The notes: generated from the letters alone by a model not told the origin. Positions 1 through 8,619 are shown, numbered from the stretch's first letter. The stretch is DNA of 64,000 nt from JANQIO01 sp965601975 (GCA_965601975.1 OZ271856.1:1364001-1428000), one strand, 5' to 3'. Made by a program: numbers and translations.

Positions 1-1191
1 CAGGGCACGTCGCTGTCGCTCGACGCGGAGCAGCTGGACAGGGGTGTGGTCCTGTGCCTGGCCCACCGCCTGGTCCTTCTGCTGCACCACGCCCCTGAGG
101 AGCCCGCTGCGGCCGATACCCAGGGGCTGGTGGGCGAGCACGACAGTGTGCAGCGACTGCGGCAAATGGTGAGCCGGGTGGCCGCCGCAGATACACCTGT
201 CCTGCTGCTGGGGGAATCCGGCACCGGCAAAGAGCTTGTCGCCACCGCGATTCACCGGGCCAGCGCTCGCGCGAGCGCGTCCATGGTCACGGTGAACATG
301 GCGGCTATTCCTGCCGAGCTCGCGGCAGCGGAGCTGTTCGGCGTTCGCCGCGGCGCCTACACCGGGGCAGACACCGATCGCCCGGGCTATTTCCAGAACG
401 CCCACGGAGGCACCCTGTTCCTCGATGAGATTGGCGCCTGCGATGCGGCGGTACAGGCACAGCTGCTGCGGGCTCTGCAACAGGGGGAAGTCCAGCGCCC
501 GGGGGGCGATACCGAAACCGTGAATGTGCGGGTCCTGGCGGCGACGGATTCAGATCCCGACTCCGGCTTCAGCACGGCCCTGCGTCACCGGCTGGCGGGG
601 ATCGAGCTGCAACTGTCGCCGCTGCGCCAGCGTCGCGAGGACATCGGCCGGCTGCTGCACCATTTCCTCGACGAGGGACTGCTGCACCGCGGCGTGCGCG
701 ATCCGAAACTCGCCTCCCAGTGGGCTGAGCTGGTCACGCGCCTGGTGCTCCACGACTGGCCGGGGAATATTCGGCAGCTGGCCAATGCCTGTTGCCAGCT
801 GAACATCGCCAATGTGGACAGTCCCACGTTGGTGATTCCGGATAGTCTCGAACGGGAACTGCGATCCTCGATCGACCGGTCCTATTCCACGGCCTCGGCG
901 CAGCAGAAGGCGACACCCACTGACAATCGCGTTCGCGAGGCGATGCTCGCGGCCCGATGGGAGGTGAGTCGTGCCGCCAGGGAGCTCGAGATTTCCCGGC
1001 AGGCCCTGTACCGCAGGATCGAATCCATACCGGACCTGCGCACGGCGGCGGACATCCCGGCGCCGGAAGTGGAGAGCGCCTTCTTCGAGTGCAAGGGCGA
1101 TCTCGAGCAGGCTGCCCTGCGCCTGCAGGTGTCCCAGGCCGCCCTGCGTCGCAGGTGGCGCGCGCTGGACCTGTTGCCCGGTGGCTGGTAG
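1..1191 (+). CDS. Sigma-54-dependent transcriptional activator (5' end outside window)
   Basis: The reading frame is open from the first base, so the N-terminus is missing. The visible part begins with about 30 residues (LSLDAEQLDRGVVLCLAHRL) of the kind that links an FHA-type sensor to an AAA+ domain. The AAA+ domain follows with Walker A GESGTGKELVA, a sigma-54 contact loop in the variant form GAYTGA, and Walker B GGTLFLDEIGA. The C-terminus carries two short helix-turn-helix-like stretches (SRAARELEISRQALYRRI and a second ending in SQAALRRRW). The family hydrolyses ATP to remodel sigma-54 RNA polymerase. Only five bases separate it from the downstream kinase gene, so the two are probably co-expressed and the kinase may act on the activator's phospho-sensing domain. 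The FHA domain itself is an inference. Confidence 0.85.
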   Translation, partial: QGTSLSLDAEQLDRGVVLCLAHRLVLLLHHAPEEPAAADTQGLVGEHDSVQRLRQMVSRVAAADTPVLLLGESGTGKELVATAIHRASARASASMVTVNMAAIPAELAAAELFGVRRGAYTGADTDRPGYFQNAHGGTLFLDEIGACDAAVQAQLLRALQQGEVQRPGGDTETVNVRVLAATDSDPDSGFSTALRHRLAGIELQLSPLRQRREDIGRLLHHFLDEGLLHRGVRDPKLASQWAELVTRLVLHDWPGNIRQLANACCQLNIANVDSPTLVIPDSLERELRSSIDRSYSTASAQQKATPTDNRVREAMLAARWEVSRAARELEISRQALYRRIESIPDLRTAADIPAPEVESAFFECKGDLEQAALRLQVSQAALRRRWRALDLLPGGW

Positions 1192-1196
1192 CGCCC

Positions 1197-2465
1197 GTGT
1201 CGCGGTCTGATATCGAACACTACCAGCTGCAAAGCCTTCTGAAATCCGGGGGCGAGGGCAGCGTCTATCTCGCGGAAGACCGGCGCCTGGGCCGCCGGGT
1301 CGCGGTGAAACTACGGCCCCTGCCCGCCGATCCCGGTTTGCGCAATGCTGCGGTTGAAGAGGCCAGGCAGTGGGCCGCACTCAACGACCCGACCATTGTG
1401 CAACTCTACGACGTGGTCGTGCGCCCCGGCAGACTGGGCCTGGTCATGGAATATGTCGACGGACATGACCTGGAGGAATTGCTGGCGGTCGCGGAACCGG
1501 ACATTCCCTCTTCGCTGCTGCTGGCGCAGGACATCTGTACCGCACTGGCGGCCGCCCACGCCCACGGCATCGTGCACGGGGACCTGAAGCCGGCCAATGT
1601 GCTGGTTTCCCGGCAGGGCCGCATTCAGCTGACGGATTTTGGGGTCGCTTTTCGCGACGGCGGCGGCAGCGCCAGTGCGCTGTCGCCTGAGCAGGTTCGC
1701 GGCGAAGCGCTGACGCCGGCGTCTGACCTGTTCGCCCTGGGCTGCCTGCTGTACCGGTTGCTGACGGGACGCCACCCCTTCCTGGTCCCGGGCGATCACC
1801 GGTTGCCGGGATCCGCTGTGTGTGAGGTCACGCCCGCGGGATTTGCCAGGCTCGGTGTCAGGGTCCACCCCGCACTGGAGTCGCTGGTGTTCGAGCTGCT
1901 TGAGAAGGAGCCCTTCAGGCGCCCCGGCTCTGCCCTGCAGGTGCGTCAGCGCCTGCTGGCCATATCCCGGGACCACCCGGCCGGTTCCCGCGCTGCGCTC
2001 GGCGAGCTCGCCACGCAACCTCCATCCGAATCCACGTCGCCAGTGACGGAGGACAGCGCCACAGGGGATATCCCGGCCCGCCTTTGGCACCCTGCGCGGG
2101 TCGGTGTCGGCCTGGTGCTCCTGGTCCTGGTGCTGGGCGTATTTTCGGAATTCACCGGCCGGCACCCTGTCCAGGTGGTGCTGGAGCCGGTCAGGCTGGA
2201 CGGACCATCGCGGCTTTCGACAGGGGAACTCCAGGCACTGCTCGAGGACACAGTCGGCACGCATTCACGTCTGCGGTTGGCGGCGGTGGCGGAGGAGCAC
2301 CTTGTGATCGAGGTGTCCTGCAACCAGCACATTTGTGTCACGCAGCTCGTGCGTCGCGGAACCGGACCCGAGCGCTCGGATACACGCTCCCTGCTGCCCT
2401 CGGCCGATGAAGTGGCCTGGCGTCGACGTCTCGAGCAGGGCCTGCGCGAGTTGTTTGCGCCCTAG
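1197..2465 (+). CDS. Membrane-anchored Ser/Thr protein kinase, Hanks type
   Basis: This is a 422-aa eukaryotic-like kinase. The open frame extends upstream through the previous gene, but the kinase homology begins just after a GTG at 1197, so I chose that start. The glycine loop reads LKSGGEGSVYLAED, the ATP-binding lysine is K38 (VAVKL), the catalytic loop is HGDLKPAN (D129; HGD instead of the usual HRD), and the metal-binding motif is DFG (D147). A single membrane segment lies near residues 300-320, followed by an extracytoplasmic tail of about 100 residues containing two nearby cysteines (SCNQHICV). The HGD form suggests no need for activation-loop phosphorylation (family knowledge). Adjacent to the sigma-54 activator, it probably forms a signalling pair with it. 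Confidence 0.85.
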   Translation: MSRSDIEHYQLQSLLKSGGEGSVYLAEDRRLGRRVAVKLRPLPADPGLRNAAVEEARQWAALNDPTIVQLYDVVVRPGRLGLVMEYVDGHDLEELLAVAEPDIPSSLLLAQDICTALAAAHAHGIVHGDLKPANVLVSRQGRIQLTDFGVAFRDGGGSASALSPEQVRGEALTPASDLFALGCLLYRLLTGRHPFLVPGDHRLPGSAVCEVTPAGFARLGVRVHPALESLVFELLEKEPFRRPGSALQVRQRLLAISRDHPAGSRAALGELATQPPSESTSPVTEDSATGDIPARLWHPARVGVGLVLLVLVLGVFSEFTGRHPVQVVLEPVRLDGPSRLSTGELQALLEDTVGTHSRLRLAAVAEEHLVIEVSCNQHICVTQLVRRGTGPERSDTRSLLPSADEVAWRRRLEQGLRELFAP

Positions 2466-3115
2466 GCAGCCGGCGGCAGGGGTTGCATCGAGCTCACGCT
2501 CCAGGCCAGCAGCATCTGTGAACTGTAGTAAAGGGGAATGCCCCACAGCCGGTTGCCCATGCCGCGGGCAATGAACTGGTTGCGCGCCACCGACAGGTCG
2601 GAGATGGCGAAACCCCAGGCGCCGATGATCGCGAATACCGCGGGCGCAGACCCCCAGGTGCTTCCGGCCATCAGCAACATCGTGCAGATCACCCCGATAT
2701 AGGCGACCACCGGCAGCTGCATCGGGTCGGGCAGGTGCGGCCACAGCCAGCGCAGGCTGAATACGGCCAACAGTGCGACCGGCAGCGCGCCCACCAGCAT
2801 GGCCGAGAGGTTCAGGGGCAGTTGCAGGAAAGCGATGGCGTAGAGCAGGTGGCCCAGCAGGAAGCTTGTGAGGCCTGCGAGAAACGTCTTCTGTCCCTGC
2901 GGTATCAGGAATACATCCCCACCCAGGCACAGCACCAGTCCGGCCAGCAGCCAGCGCCCATAGTCGGAGTCCAGGGCGCCCGCCTGCAGGGCCAGCGCGA
3001 TAAAGCACAGGGAGGCCAGTGGCTTGAACAGCCATTCAGCCCTGGGGGCGCGGGCCTCGCTGACCAGCATCCCAGCGACGGCGGCAGCGGCCAGGGCGAG
3101 GGTGGCGTAGATCAA
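2462..3115 (-). CDS. Lysoplasmalogenase / YhhN (TMEM86) family membrane protein
   Basis: This 217-aa, very hydrophobic protein has about eight predicted membrane helices and the YhhN-family pattern FKPLASLCFIALAL near residues 31-44 followed by GGDVFLIPQ. Family members hydrolyse the vinyl-ether bond of lysoplasmalogens in eukaryotes; the bacterial role is not well defined. The start is a TTG at 3115 with CCGGAG close upstream, overlapping the stop of a possible 12-codon leader. The 3' end overlaps that of the convergent kinase gene by four bases. Family assignment is firm, substrate is not. Confidence 0.8.
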   Translation of the reverse strand: MIYATLALAAAAVAGMLVSEARAPRAEWLFKPLASLCFIALALQAGALDSDYGRWLLAGLVLCLGGDVFLIPQGQKTFLAGLTSFLLGHLLYAIAFLQLPLNLSAMLVGALPVALLAVFSLRWLWPHLPDPMQLPVVAYIGVICTMLLMAGSTWGSAPAVFAIIGAWGFAISDLSVARNQFIARGMGNRLWGIPLYYSSQMLLAWSVSSMQPLPPAA

Positions 3116-3243
3116 GGCTCCGGCGTGAGGTAAACGAAGGGCAATGGCATGGTCACAAACTTGTTGTTATTAGGTCACCGGAGTGTAACCCAAATCCCAC
3201 GACCCGCCATCGCGTCAGCGCCCAAAAGCGCCATCAGCTCGCG

Positions 3244-5163
3244 TCAACGCCCGAAAGAGTACCTGACCCCGGCCACGGCCGTCCGCCCCGGGGCGACGAA
3301 GCCGAACACTTCCTCGTAGTCCTCATCGGTCGCGTTCTCCACCCGGCCATACAGTTCCACGTCACCCCACAGGCGGTAGCTCGCCGCCAGGGTCACCAGG
3401 GTGAAGTCGTCCAGTTCCACCCGCTCCTGGAAGGGCGGTACCGGCGGGAAGAAGAAGTCGTCCTGCTCGCCGTTGTAGTCCACCTGCAGGTTCAGGTTGC
3501 CGCGACCGCCGGCGAAGCGCCAGTTCAGGTTGGCGCTGGCGATATGCTCCGCCCGCCGAATCTCGTCGGAACCGTCGTCTTCCTGGGCGTCCAGCCAGGT
3601 ATAGGCGGCACGCAGGCTGAGGTCTTCAGTGATCAGCCAGTGGCCGGACAGCTCCAGCCCCTCCCGCTCGCTCTTGCCGTCTTCGTTGATGGCGGTGAAG
3701 TCCATGATGCCAGGGTCGAAGGCAAAGCCGTTGATCTCGTCTTCCAGTTCCTCGTCAAACCAGGTGGCAGACAGTGACAGGCGATCTCCCAGCAGGCGCT
3801 GGTCCACGCCCAGCTCCCAGCTGGTGGATTCCTCCGGCTTCAGGTCCGGATTGCCGACGAAATTGCTGAAGAAGCCGAAGCGCTCGGTGAAGGTCGGGTT
3901 CTTGATGCCGGTGCCGTAGGCGGCGCGGAGGCTGGTGTCGCCGCCACCGACCTGCCAGCGGGCGCTGATCCGCCCCGTGGTCTTGTCGTCGAAGTCGCTG
4001 TTGTCGTCGTTGCGGGCACTCGCCAGCACTGCGATGTGGTCAGTCAGCTGCCCCCGGTACTCCAGGATGAAGGAATCCGTGTCCATGTCCTGGTCCTGGT
4101 TCGGGTCGCCGAAGTTCGTGGCCTGGCCGCGCTGCTCGAAGTCTTCCTCCCAGCGTTCATAGGCGCCGGTCAGGGTGTGGCCCTGCGCGAGGTCATAGCT
4201 GGTCTGCAGGGTGTAGACCAGGATCTCGGCGTCGGCCGAGGTCTGGCTGAAGACCCCGCGGTTGTCATTGTCCGTATCTGTCAGCGCTACACTGGCCCTG
4301 TGCCGCCAGCGCCCGTCCAGGGTGTCGAGTGACACACCGATGCGCCCGTAGAATTGCTCGACGTCAGTCTCACTGTCACTGTCGCCGGGCAGGCCGGTAC
4401 TGAAGTCGACTTCGTCATAGTCATTGCTGGCGTCGACATAGCGCAGGCTGCCCTCTACCGCGAATACGTCGCTGGCCTGCCAGTCGACTGTACCGTTGAC
4501 GGTGGTGTTGTCGTAGCCGTCATCCTCGCCCCCCTCACGGGAGATGTTGTCGCCATCGGTCTCGATGCTGGCGACGCTGACAGCGGCCTTGAGCTGCTCA
4601 CTGCCGTAGCGACCGCTGCCGCCAAAGTTCTGCCAGCTGTTATCGCCGCCCTCGGCGTAGAGGTGGCCGCCAAAACCGTCGCCGCCGCGACGGGTGCGAA
4701 TGTTAATGACCCCGGCCAGGGCGTCGCTGCCCCACAGTGAGCTTTGCGGGCCGCGGATGACTTCCACTGCCTCGATATCGGCGTTCAGCAGGTGGGCGAA
4801 ATTGAACTCGCTGTTCTGGGCCGGGTCATTGGCTCGCACACCGTCGATGAACACCAGCGTATGGTTCGATTCCGCGCCGCGCATGCGCACCTGGGTCTGG
4901 GTGCCGAACTGGCCGGCCCGGCTGACCGCCAGGCCCGGCACGGCGCGAAGGATTTCCGCCAGTGCCGGCGTCTGGCGCTGTTGCAACAATTCCTCGTCGA
5001 GCACGCTGACGGCGCTGCCGCTGACGTCGGCTGCCAGCGGCTCGCGAGCAGCGCGTACCAGCACGGTTTCCAGGGCGTCCTGTGCCATCGACGGCGCAGG
5101 CGATAGAGCGCCGGCCACCGCGACAGGCAGCAGGCAGGTAGTACGACCAATCAGTAATGTCAT
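3244..5163 (-). CDS. btuB: TonB-dependent vitamin B12 outer-membrane receptor
   Basis: This 639-aa protein has a signal peptide ending near MAQ (residues 26-28), a TonB box (ETVLVRAAR), a plug domain with the RGPQSSLWGSDALAGVINI signature, and a 22-strand barrel ending in the aromatic C-terminus GVRYSFGR. It is short for a TonB receptor and matches BtuB in length. The strongest functional evidence is the cobalamin riboswitch and Shine-Dalgarno-blocking hairpin directly upstream. The protein would import cobalamin or cobinamide into the periplasm using TonB energy. No btuCDF permease lies beside it, so inner-membrane uptake must be encoded elsewhere. Ligand could be another corrinoid. Confidence 0.9.
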   Translation of the reverse strand: MTLLIGRTTCLLPVAVAGALSPAPSMAQDALETVLVRAAREPLAADVSGSAVSVLDEELLQQRQTPALAEILRAVPGLAVSRAGQFGTQTQVRMRGAESNHTLVFIDGVRANDPAQNSEFNFAHLLNADIEAVEVIRGPQSSLWGSDALAGVINIRTRRGGDGFGGHLYAEGGDNSWQNFGGSGRYGSEQLKAAVSVASIETDGDNISREGGEDDGYDNTTVNGTVDWQASDVFAVEGSLRYVDASNDYDEVDFSTGLPGDSDSETDVEQFYGRIGVSLDTLDGRWRHRASVALTDTDNDNRGVFSQTSADAEILVYTLQTSYDLAQGHTLTGAYERWEEDFEQRGQATNFGDPNQDQDMDTDSFILEYRGQLTDHIAVLASARNDDNSDFDDKTTGRISARWQVGGGDTSLRAAYGTGIKNPTFTERFGFFSNFVGNPDLKPEESTSWELGVDQRLLGDRLSLSATWFDEELEDEINGFAFDPGIMDFTAINEDGKSEREGLELSGHWLITEDLSLRAAYTWLDAQEDDGSDEIRRAEHIASANLNWRFAGGRGNLNLQVDYNGEQDDFFFPPVPPFQERVELDDFTLVTLAASYRLWGDVELYGRVENATDEDYEEVFGFVAPGRTAVAGVRYSFGR

Positions 5164-5168
5164 GGTAT

Positions 5169-5194
5169 CCCCAAACGGTATTGTGGTTTTGGGG
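5169..5194 (-). promoter_or_regulatory. Hairpin covering the btuB ribosome binding site
   Basis: In the transcript the bases just before the btuB ATG can pair as CCCCAAAAC with GTTTGGGG around a loop of about nine bases. The 3' arm contains the GGGGA that would serve as Shine-Dalgarno sequence. This is the expected off-state of a riboswitch controlling translation, and no T-run follows it, so it does not look like a terminator. Confidence 0.6.
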
Positions 5195-5249
5195 AGGGAT
5201 CGTGGAATACAGGGAGAGCATCGACATCGGGCGACGCGCAGCGTGCAAG

Positions 5250-5412
5250 ACCACGGATGAAGCCCTCCGCTACATCGCGTTTACTGAAGGGCTGGTATCG
5301 GGCTTGTGCACCCGGTTGGGCGACACTTACCGTTGCGGGGGCAGCACAGGAATCTCACCTGTTTCCCATTCAATCCTGCCCCGCGCAAGCGCAAGCAGGA
5401 ACCGGATCAGCG
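5250..5412 (-). promoter_or_regulatory. Cobalamin (AdoCbl) riboswitch
   Basis: Read on the minus strand, the leader contains the B12-box elements in order: GGGAAACAGGTGAGATTCC, then CTGCCCCCGCAACGGTAA, then the downstream AAGCCCGATACC. These match the conserved core of cobalamin riboswitches. It begins a few bases after the panE stop, so btuB is either transcribed from a promoter inside panE or co-transcribed with it. The outer boundaries are approximate because the closing stem was not folded by program. High cobalamin should repress btuB through the hairpin at the start codon. Confidence 0.9.
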
Positions 5413-5420
5413 GCTGTACA

Positions 5421-6314
5421 CTAGTTGGACGCGTGGCCTGAGTCAAGCTGGGCCAGTAGCCGCGCGTTGTGGGGGCAGGGTACGCCGAGCCGTTCCGCTT
5501 CGCTGACCAGGTAGCCGGTGATATAGCGAATCTCGGTCTCCCGACCCCGCTCCACGTCCTGCAGCATCGACGACTGGTTGGTCGCGGTCTGTTGCGCCAC
5601 GGCCAGCGCCCAGTCGAGGGCGCAGCTGGCACCGCGGGCGTTGCCGCGGGCAGCGCTCACCGCCGCCAGCTCTTCACAGAGCATTTCCAGCTCGGCTCGC
5701 AGGGCCGGGTTCGACAGCAGGACGCCGTTGCGGCAGCGGTGCAGGGCGGTCAGCGGATTGATGGCACAGTTGATCAGCAGCTTCTTCCACAGGGCATCGT
5801 CGATGTCGGGTTCCCAGCTGAAACGTTCGTCACTCCTGGCCAGGGGCCAGAACCAGTCCGGGGCCTTGTCCCGACCGCCAATAACGGTGTCGCCCTTGCC
5901 GGCGTGGACGAGGATATCGCCATCGATGTAGGCGCCCTCGGTGGTGGTGCCCGCCAGTATCTCGATATAGGGGTAGGCGGTCTGAAGCCGCTCGAGTACG
6001 CCCATGCCATTGTGCAGCAGGATGACCTTGGCCCCGGGGGCGAGGGTGAGGGTGAGGTCGCTGACCGCGTCCATGGCCTGGTTGGCCTTGGTGGTGACAA
6101 ACAGGCACTGGACGGCGCGGCGGCCCAGCACATCCGCGCCAACGGTTGGGATGTGGTGGCGTGTTTCCTCTTCGCCTTCCCGCAGCGTCAGTACGACTTG
6201 CCCCGGCGGTCCCGTACGGGTTACCAGTACCGGTATCAGACCGATGCGCTCGAGTTTGCAGGCCAGCAGTTGGCCCATGGCGCCCGCGCCTACAATATGC
6301 CAGCGTTCAATCAC
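5421..6314 (-). CDS. panE: 2-dehydropantoate 2-reductase (ketopantoate reductase)
   Basis: The enzyme reduces ketopantoate to pantoate with NADPH for coenzyme A synthesis. The 297-aa product starts with the Rossmann motif HIVGAGAMGQLLA, followed by VTTKANQ and the C-terminal KLLINCAINPLTAL, whose lysine and asparagine belong to the PanE active site. I chose the GTG at 6314 because it places the dinucleotide motif at the usual distance from the N-terminus; a TTG at 6344 would add ten residues. No clear ribosome binding site decides it. The gene is divergent from yajQ and its stop abuts the cobalamin riboswitch. Confidence 0.85.
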   Translation of the reverse strand: MIERWHIVGAGAMGQLLACKLERIGLIPVLVTRTGPPGQVVLTLREGEEETRHHIPTVGADVLGRRAVQCLFVTTKANQAMDAVSDLTLTLAPGAKVILLHNGMGVLERLQTAYPYIEILAGTTTEGAYIDGDILVHAGKGDTVIGGRDKAPDWFWPLARSDERFSWEPDIDDALWKKLLINCAINPLTALHRCRNGVLLSNPALRAELEMLCEELAAVSAARGNARGASCALDWALAVAQQTATNQSSMLQDVERGRETEIRYITGYLVSEAERLGVPCPHNARLLAQLDSGHASN

Positions 6315-6391
6315 AGCAGCTATCGCCGGTGGATGGGACTGCAAGGGTGCTATGATTCCTGCCCTCGATGCAATCCCGACAGGAGAAACGA

Positions 6392-6877
6392 ATGCCCAGC
6401 TTCGACATTGTTTCCGAGGTGGATATTCACCAGCTGACCAACGCCGTGGACCAGGCGGGGCGCATTGTCGCCAACCGCTTCGACTTCAAGGGCGTCGAGG
6501 CCAGCTTCGAGCGCGAAGAACGCGCCGTGACCATCACCGCCGAGGCCGAGTTCCAGGTGGACCAGATGCAGGACATGCTGCGCAGTGCCCTGATCAAGTG
6601 CGACATCGATCCCAAGGCCATGGACGTCGGCGAGGCAACGCCCTCTGGCAAGCTCGTCAAGCAGTCGGTCACGCTGCGCCACGGTATCGACAGCGATACC
6701 TGCAAGAAAATCGTCAAGTCCATCAAGGACACGAAGATGAAGGTCCAGGCCCAGATCCAGGGTGACCAGGTGCGGGTCACCGGTAAGAAGCGGGATGACT
6801 TGCAGCAGGTCATTGCGCTGCTGAAGGGCACGGAGTCGCTGGAAATACCTTTGCAGTTCACGAACTTCCGGGATTGA
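6392..6877 (+). CDS. yajQ: YajQ family nucleotide-binding protein
   Basis: The 161-aa product starts MPSFDIVSEVD, the hallmark of the family, and keeps the conserved NRFDFKG, KQSVTLRHGID and IQGDQVRVTGKKRDDLQ blocks. AGGAG at 6381-6385 fixes the ATG at 6392 over an in-frame ATG 24 bases upstream. YajQ proteins bind nucleotides, in some species cyclic di-GMP, and act as cytoplasmic effectors in regulation. Length is normal for the family. Confidence 0.93.
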   Translation: MPSFDIVSEVDIHQLTNAVDQAGRIVANRFDFKGVEASFEREERAVTITAEAEFQVDQMQDMLRSALIKCDIDPKAMDVGEATPSGKLVKQSVTLRHGIDSDTCKKIVKSIKDTKMKVQAQIQGDQVRVTGKKRDDLQQVIALLKGTESLEIPLQFTNFRD

Positions 6878-6958
6878 TCCAGCGCAAGCCACGGCCTGCG
6901 AATCCGGGGCTGGTTTAGTTATCGGCACCCAACCGTTTGGCGCCCCGGAAGTCGCCGT

Positions 6959-6970
6959 CGATAATTATCG
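6959..6970. promoter_or_regulatory. 12-bp palindrome upstream of the Rieske oxygenase, candidate operator
   Basis: CGATAATTATCG is a perfect palindrome in an otherwise GC-rich gap, ending 26 bases before the oxygenase ATG. Its position fits an operator near a promoter. No regulator gene is adjacent, so the assignment is speculative. Confidence 0.3.
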
Positions 6971-6996
6971 CTCTGGCAGTCAAGACGAGGTGCAGC

Positions 6997-8088
6997 ATGG
7001 CCAAGGCAGCTGAATACGGACTGGGACCGCATACGTTTCCGCGCGGCTGGTTCATTGTGGCGGAAAGCTCTGAACTGGACGAAGGGCCCATGGCGGTGCG
7101 CTTTTTCGGCCAGGATTTTGCGCTCTACCGCGGCGAGAGCGGGCGCCCGGTCATGCTCGACGCCTACTGCGCCCACATGGGCACGCACCTGACCGCCAGC
7201 AAGAGCGCCATTATCGTTGCCGACGGCAAGCAGGTGGAGGGCGATTCCATCCGCTGCCCCTACCACGGCTGGCGCTATGGCCCCGACGGCCAGCTCGACG
7301 ATATTCCCTACCACGACGGACCCTGCCCGAAGTCCGGTGCGATCCAGTCCTACGAGGTTCGGGACGTGATGGGCCTGGTACTGATGTGGTTTGACCCGGA
7401 GGGAGGTGAGCCTCTCTTTGAACCGCCCTTCCTGGAAGAGTGGGATGACCCCCAGTGGGTGCGCTGGGAACTGGACCACCTCGACACACTGCCGGTGCAC
7501 GGCCAGGAAATTCTCGACAATATGGCTGACGCCCAGCACCTGGGGCCCACCCACGGCGCGCCCTGCGAGTATTTCGAGAACGAGTTCAAGGACCACATCG
7601 TGATCCAGCGCCAGGGCGGCTTCCAGCAGTCCTACGGCTGCATGCTCAACACCACCACCTGGTATACCGGCCCCGGCCTGCTGCTGTCCCGGCAGAAGTT
7701 CGGCGACATGTTCACTTACGAGCTGATTGCCAATACGCCGGTGGACGACGGCGTGTCGCGATGCTGGCACGCGGTGCTGTTCAAGGGCCAGAATGCGCCC
7801 CCCAGCGAGGAGGACGTCGCCGCCGCAAAAGAGGCCCAGAGCGCGGCGCTGTTCGCCTTCGGCGCGGACTTCGACGTGTGGAAGCACAAGCGCCCGGCAC
7901 TCAAGGTCATGCAGATGAAGCGCGACGGTCCCTTCAAGCACGTGCGCAAGTGGTACGCCCAGTTTTATGCCGAGCGCGGCCAGGTGGAAGATATCCAGGG
8001 CGAGCTGAACGGCGTGATGCATATCGAGCGATTTGCCGAGCCTGACAGCGAGCACCGCGCCTTCGACCAGGACCTGTTCGGTACCTGA
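6997..8088 (+). CDS. Rieske [2Fe-2S] oxygenase, KshA-like
   Basis: This 363-aa oxygenase component resembles 3-ketosteroid 9-alpha-hydroxylase (KshA). The Rieske cluster ligands are C58/H60 (CAHMGTH) and C87/H90 (CPYHGW). The mononuclear iron site is in NMADAQHLGPTH, with D178, H181 and H186 as likely ligands or bridge. GAGGTG precedes the ATG at 6997, which removes a spurious 20-residue extension. A separate ferredoxin reductase is required and is not encoded nearby. The next two genes encode a MaoC-type hydratase pair, so the three form a catabolic operon. A steroid or sterol-like substrate is inferred from the oxygenase type and the neighbours; a different polycyclic or terpenoid substrate is possible. 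Confidence 0.85.
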   Translation: MAKAAEYGLGPHTFPRGWFIVAESSELDEGPMAVRFFGQDFALYRGESGRPVMLDAYCAHMGTHLTASKSAIIVADGKQVEGDSIRCPYHGWRYGPDGQLDDIPYHDGPCPKSGAIQSYEVRDVMGLVLMWFDPEGGEPLFEPPFLEEWDDPQWVRWELDHLDTLPVHGQEILDNMADAQHLGPTHGAPCEYFENEFKDHIVIQRQGGFQQSYGCMLNTTTWYTGPGLLLSRQKFGDMFTYELIANTPVDDGVSRCWHAVLFKGQNAPPSEEDVAAAKEAQSAALFAFGADFDVWKHKRPALKVMQMKRDGPFKHVRKWYAQFYAERGQVEDIQGELNGVMHIERFAEPDSEHRAFDQDLFGT

Positions 8089-8094
8089 TACCCC

Positions 8095-8619
8095 GTGTCG
8101 GTTCCGGACCTGCAGCAGTATGTCGGCGGCGAGTTCGGGCCCTTCCTGGCCTGGGATGCCGTGAATGCCCCCATGATTCGTCACTGGTGTGAGGTCATGG
8201 GAGAATCCCAGCCGATTTACACCGACGTGGATGCGGCCCGCGCCGCCGGGTTCTCGAATATTGTCGCACCGCCCTCCATGCTGATGGCCTGGACCATGAC
8301 CGGTTACGGCGGCCAGCGGCCCCCGGGCTCAGGGCAGGGGAATGCGCTGGCTGTCCTGTCCGTGATCAGCGAGGCGGGCTACCCGGGGGTGGTGGCCGTC
8401 AACTGCGAGCAAACCTACGAGCGCTATCTCGAGGTGGGTGACCGGGTCTACTACACGGCCACCTGTGAATCGATTTCCGACGAGAAAACGACCGCACTGG
8501 GGACCGGCTATTTCGTCACCGAGCTGTCGACGTTCTACAACCAGCGCGACGAGGTGGTGGGGACCCAGCGCTTCCGCGTGCTGCAGTACCGACCCGCCGA
8601 ACGGCCGGCGGGCTCATGA
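8095..8619 (+). CDS. FAS1-like dehydratase / MaoC N-terminal domain protein
   Basis: The 174-aa product has a hot-dog fold sequence of the MaoC N-terminal (FAS1-like dehydratase) type, with APMIRHWCEVMGESQPIYTD near residues 24-43 and APPSMLMAW. It starts at GTG 8095, six bases after the oxygenase stop, and overlaps the next gene through ATGA. In steroid-degrading actinobacteria such a protein (ChsH2) pairs with a small MaoC subunit (ChsH1) to hydrate an enoyl-CoA with a bulky ring substituent. Here the DUF35 domain of ChsH2 is absent. By position this is the non-catalytic or substrate-widening partner of the following gene. Confidence 0.8.
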   Translation: MSVPDLQQYVGGEFGPFLAWDAVNAPMIRHWCEVMGESQPIYTDVDAARAAGFSNIVAPPSMLMAWTMTGYGGQRPPGSGQGNALAVLSVISEAGYPGVVAVNCEQTYERYLEVGDRVYYTATCESISDEKTTALGTGYFVTELSTFYNQRDEVVGTQRFRVLQYRPAERPAGS

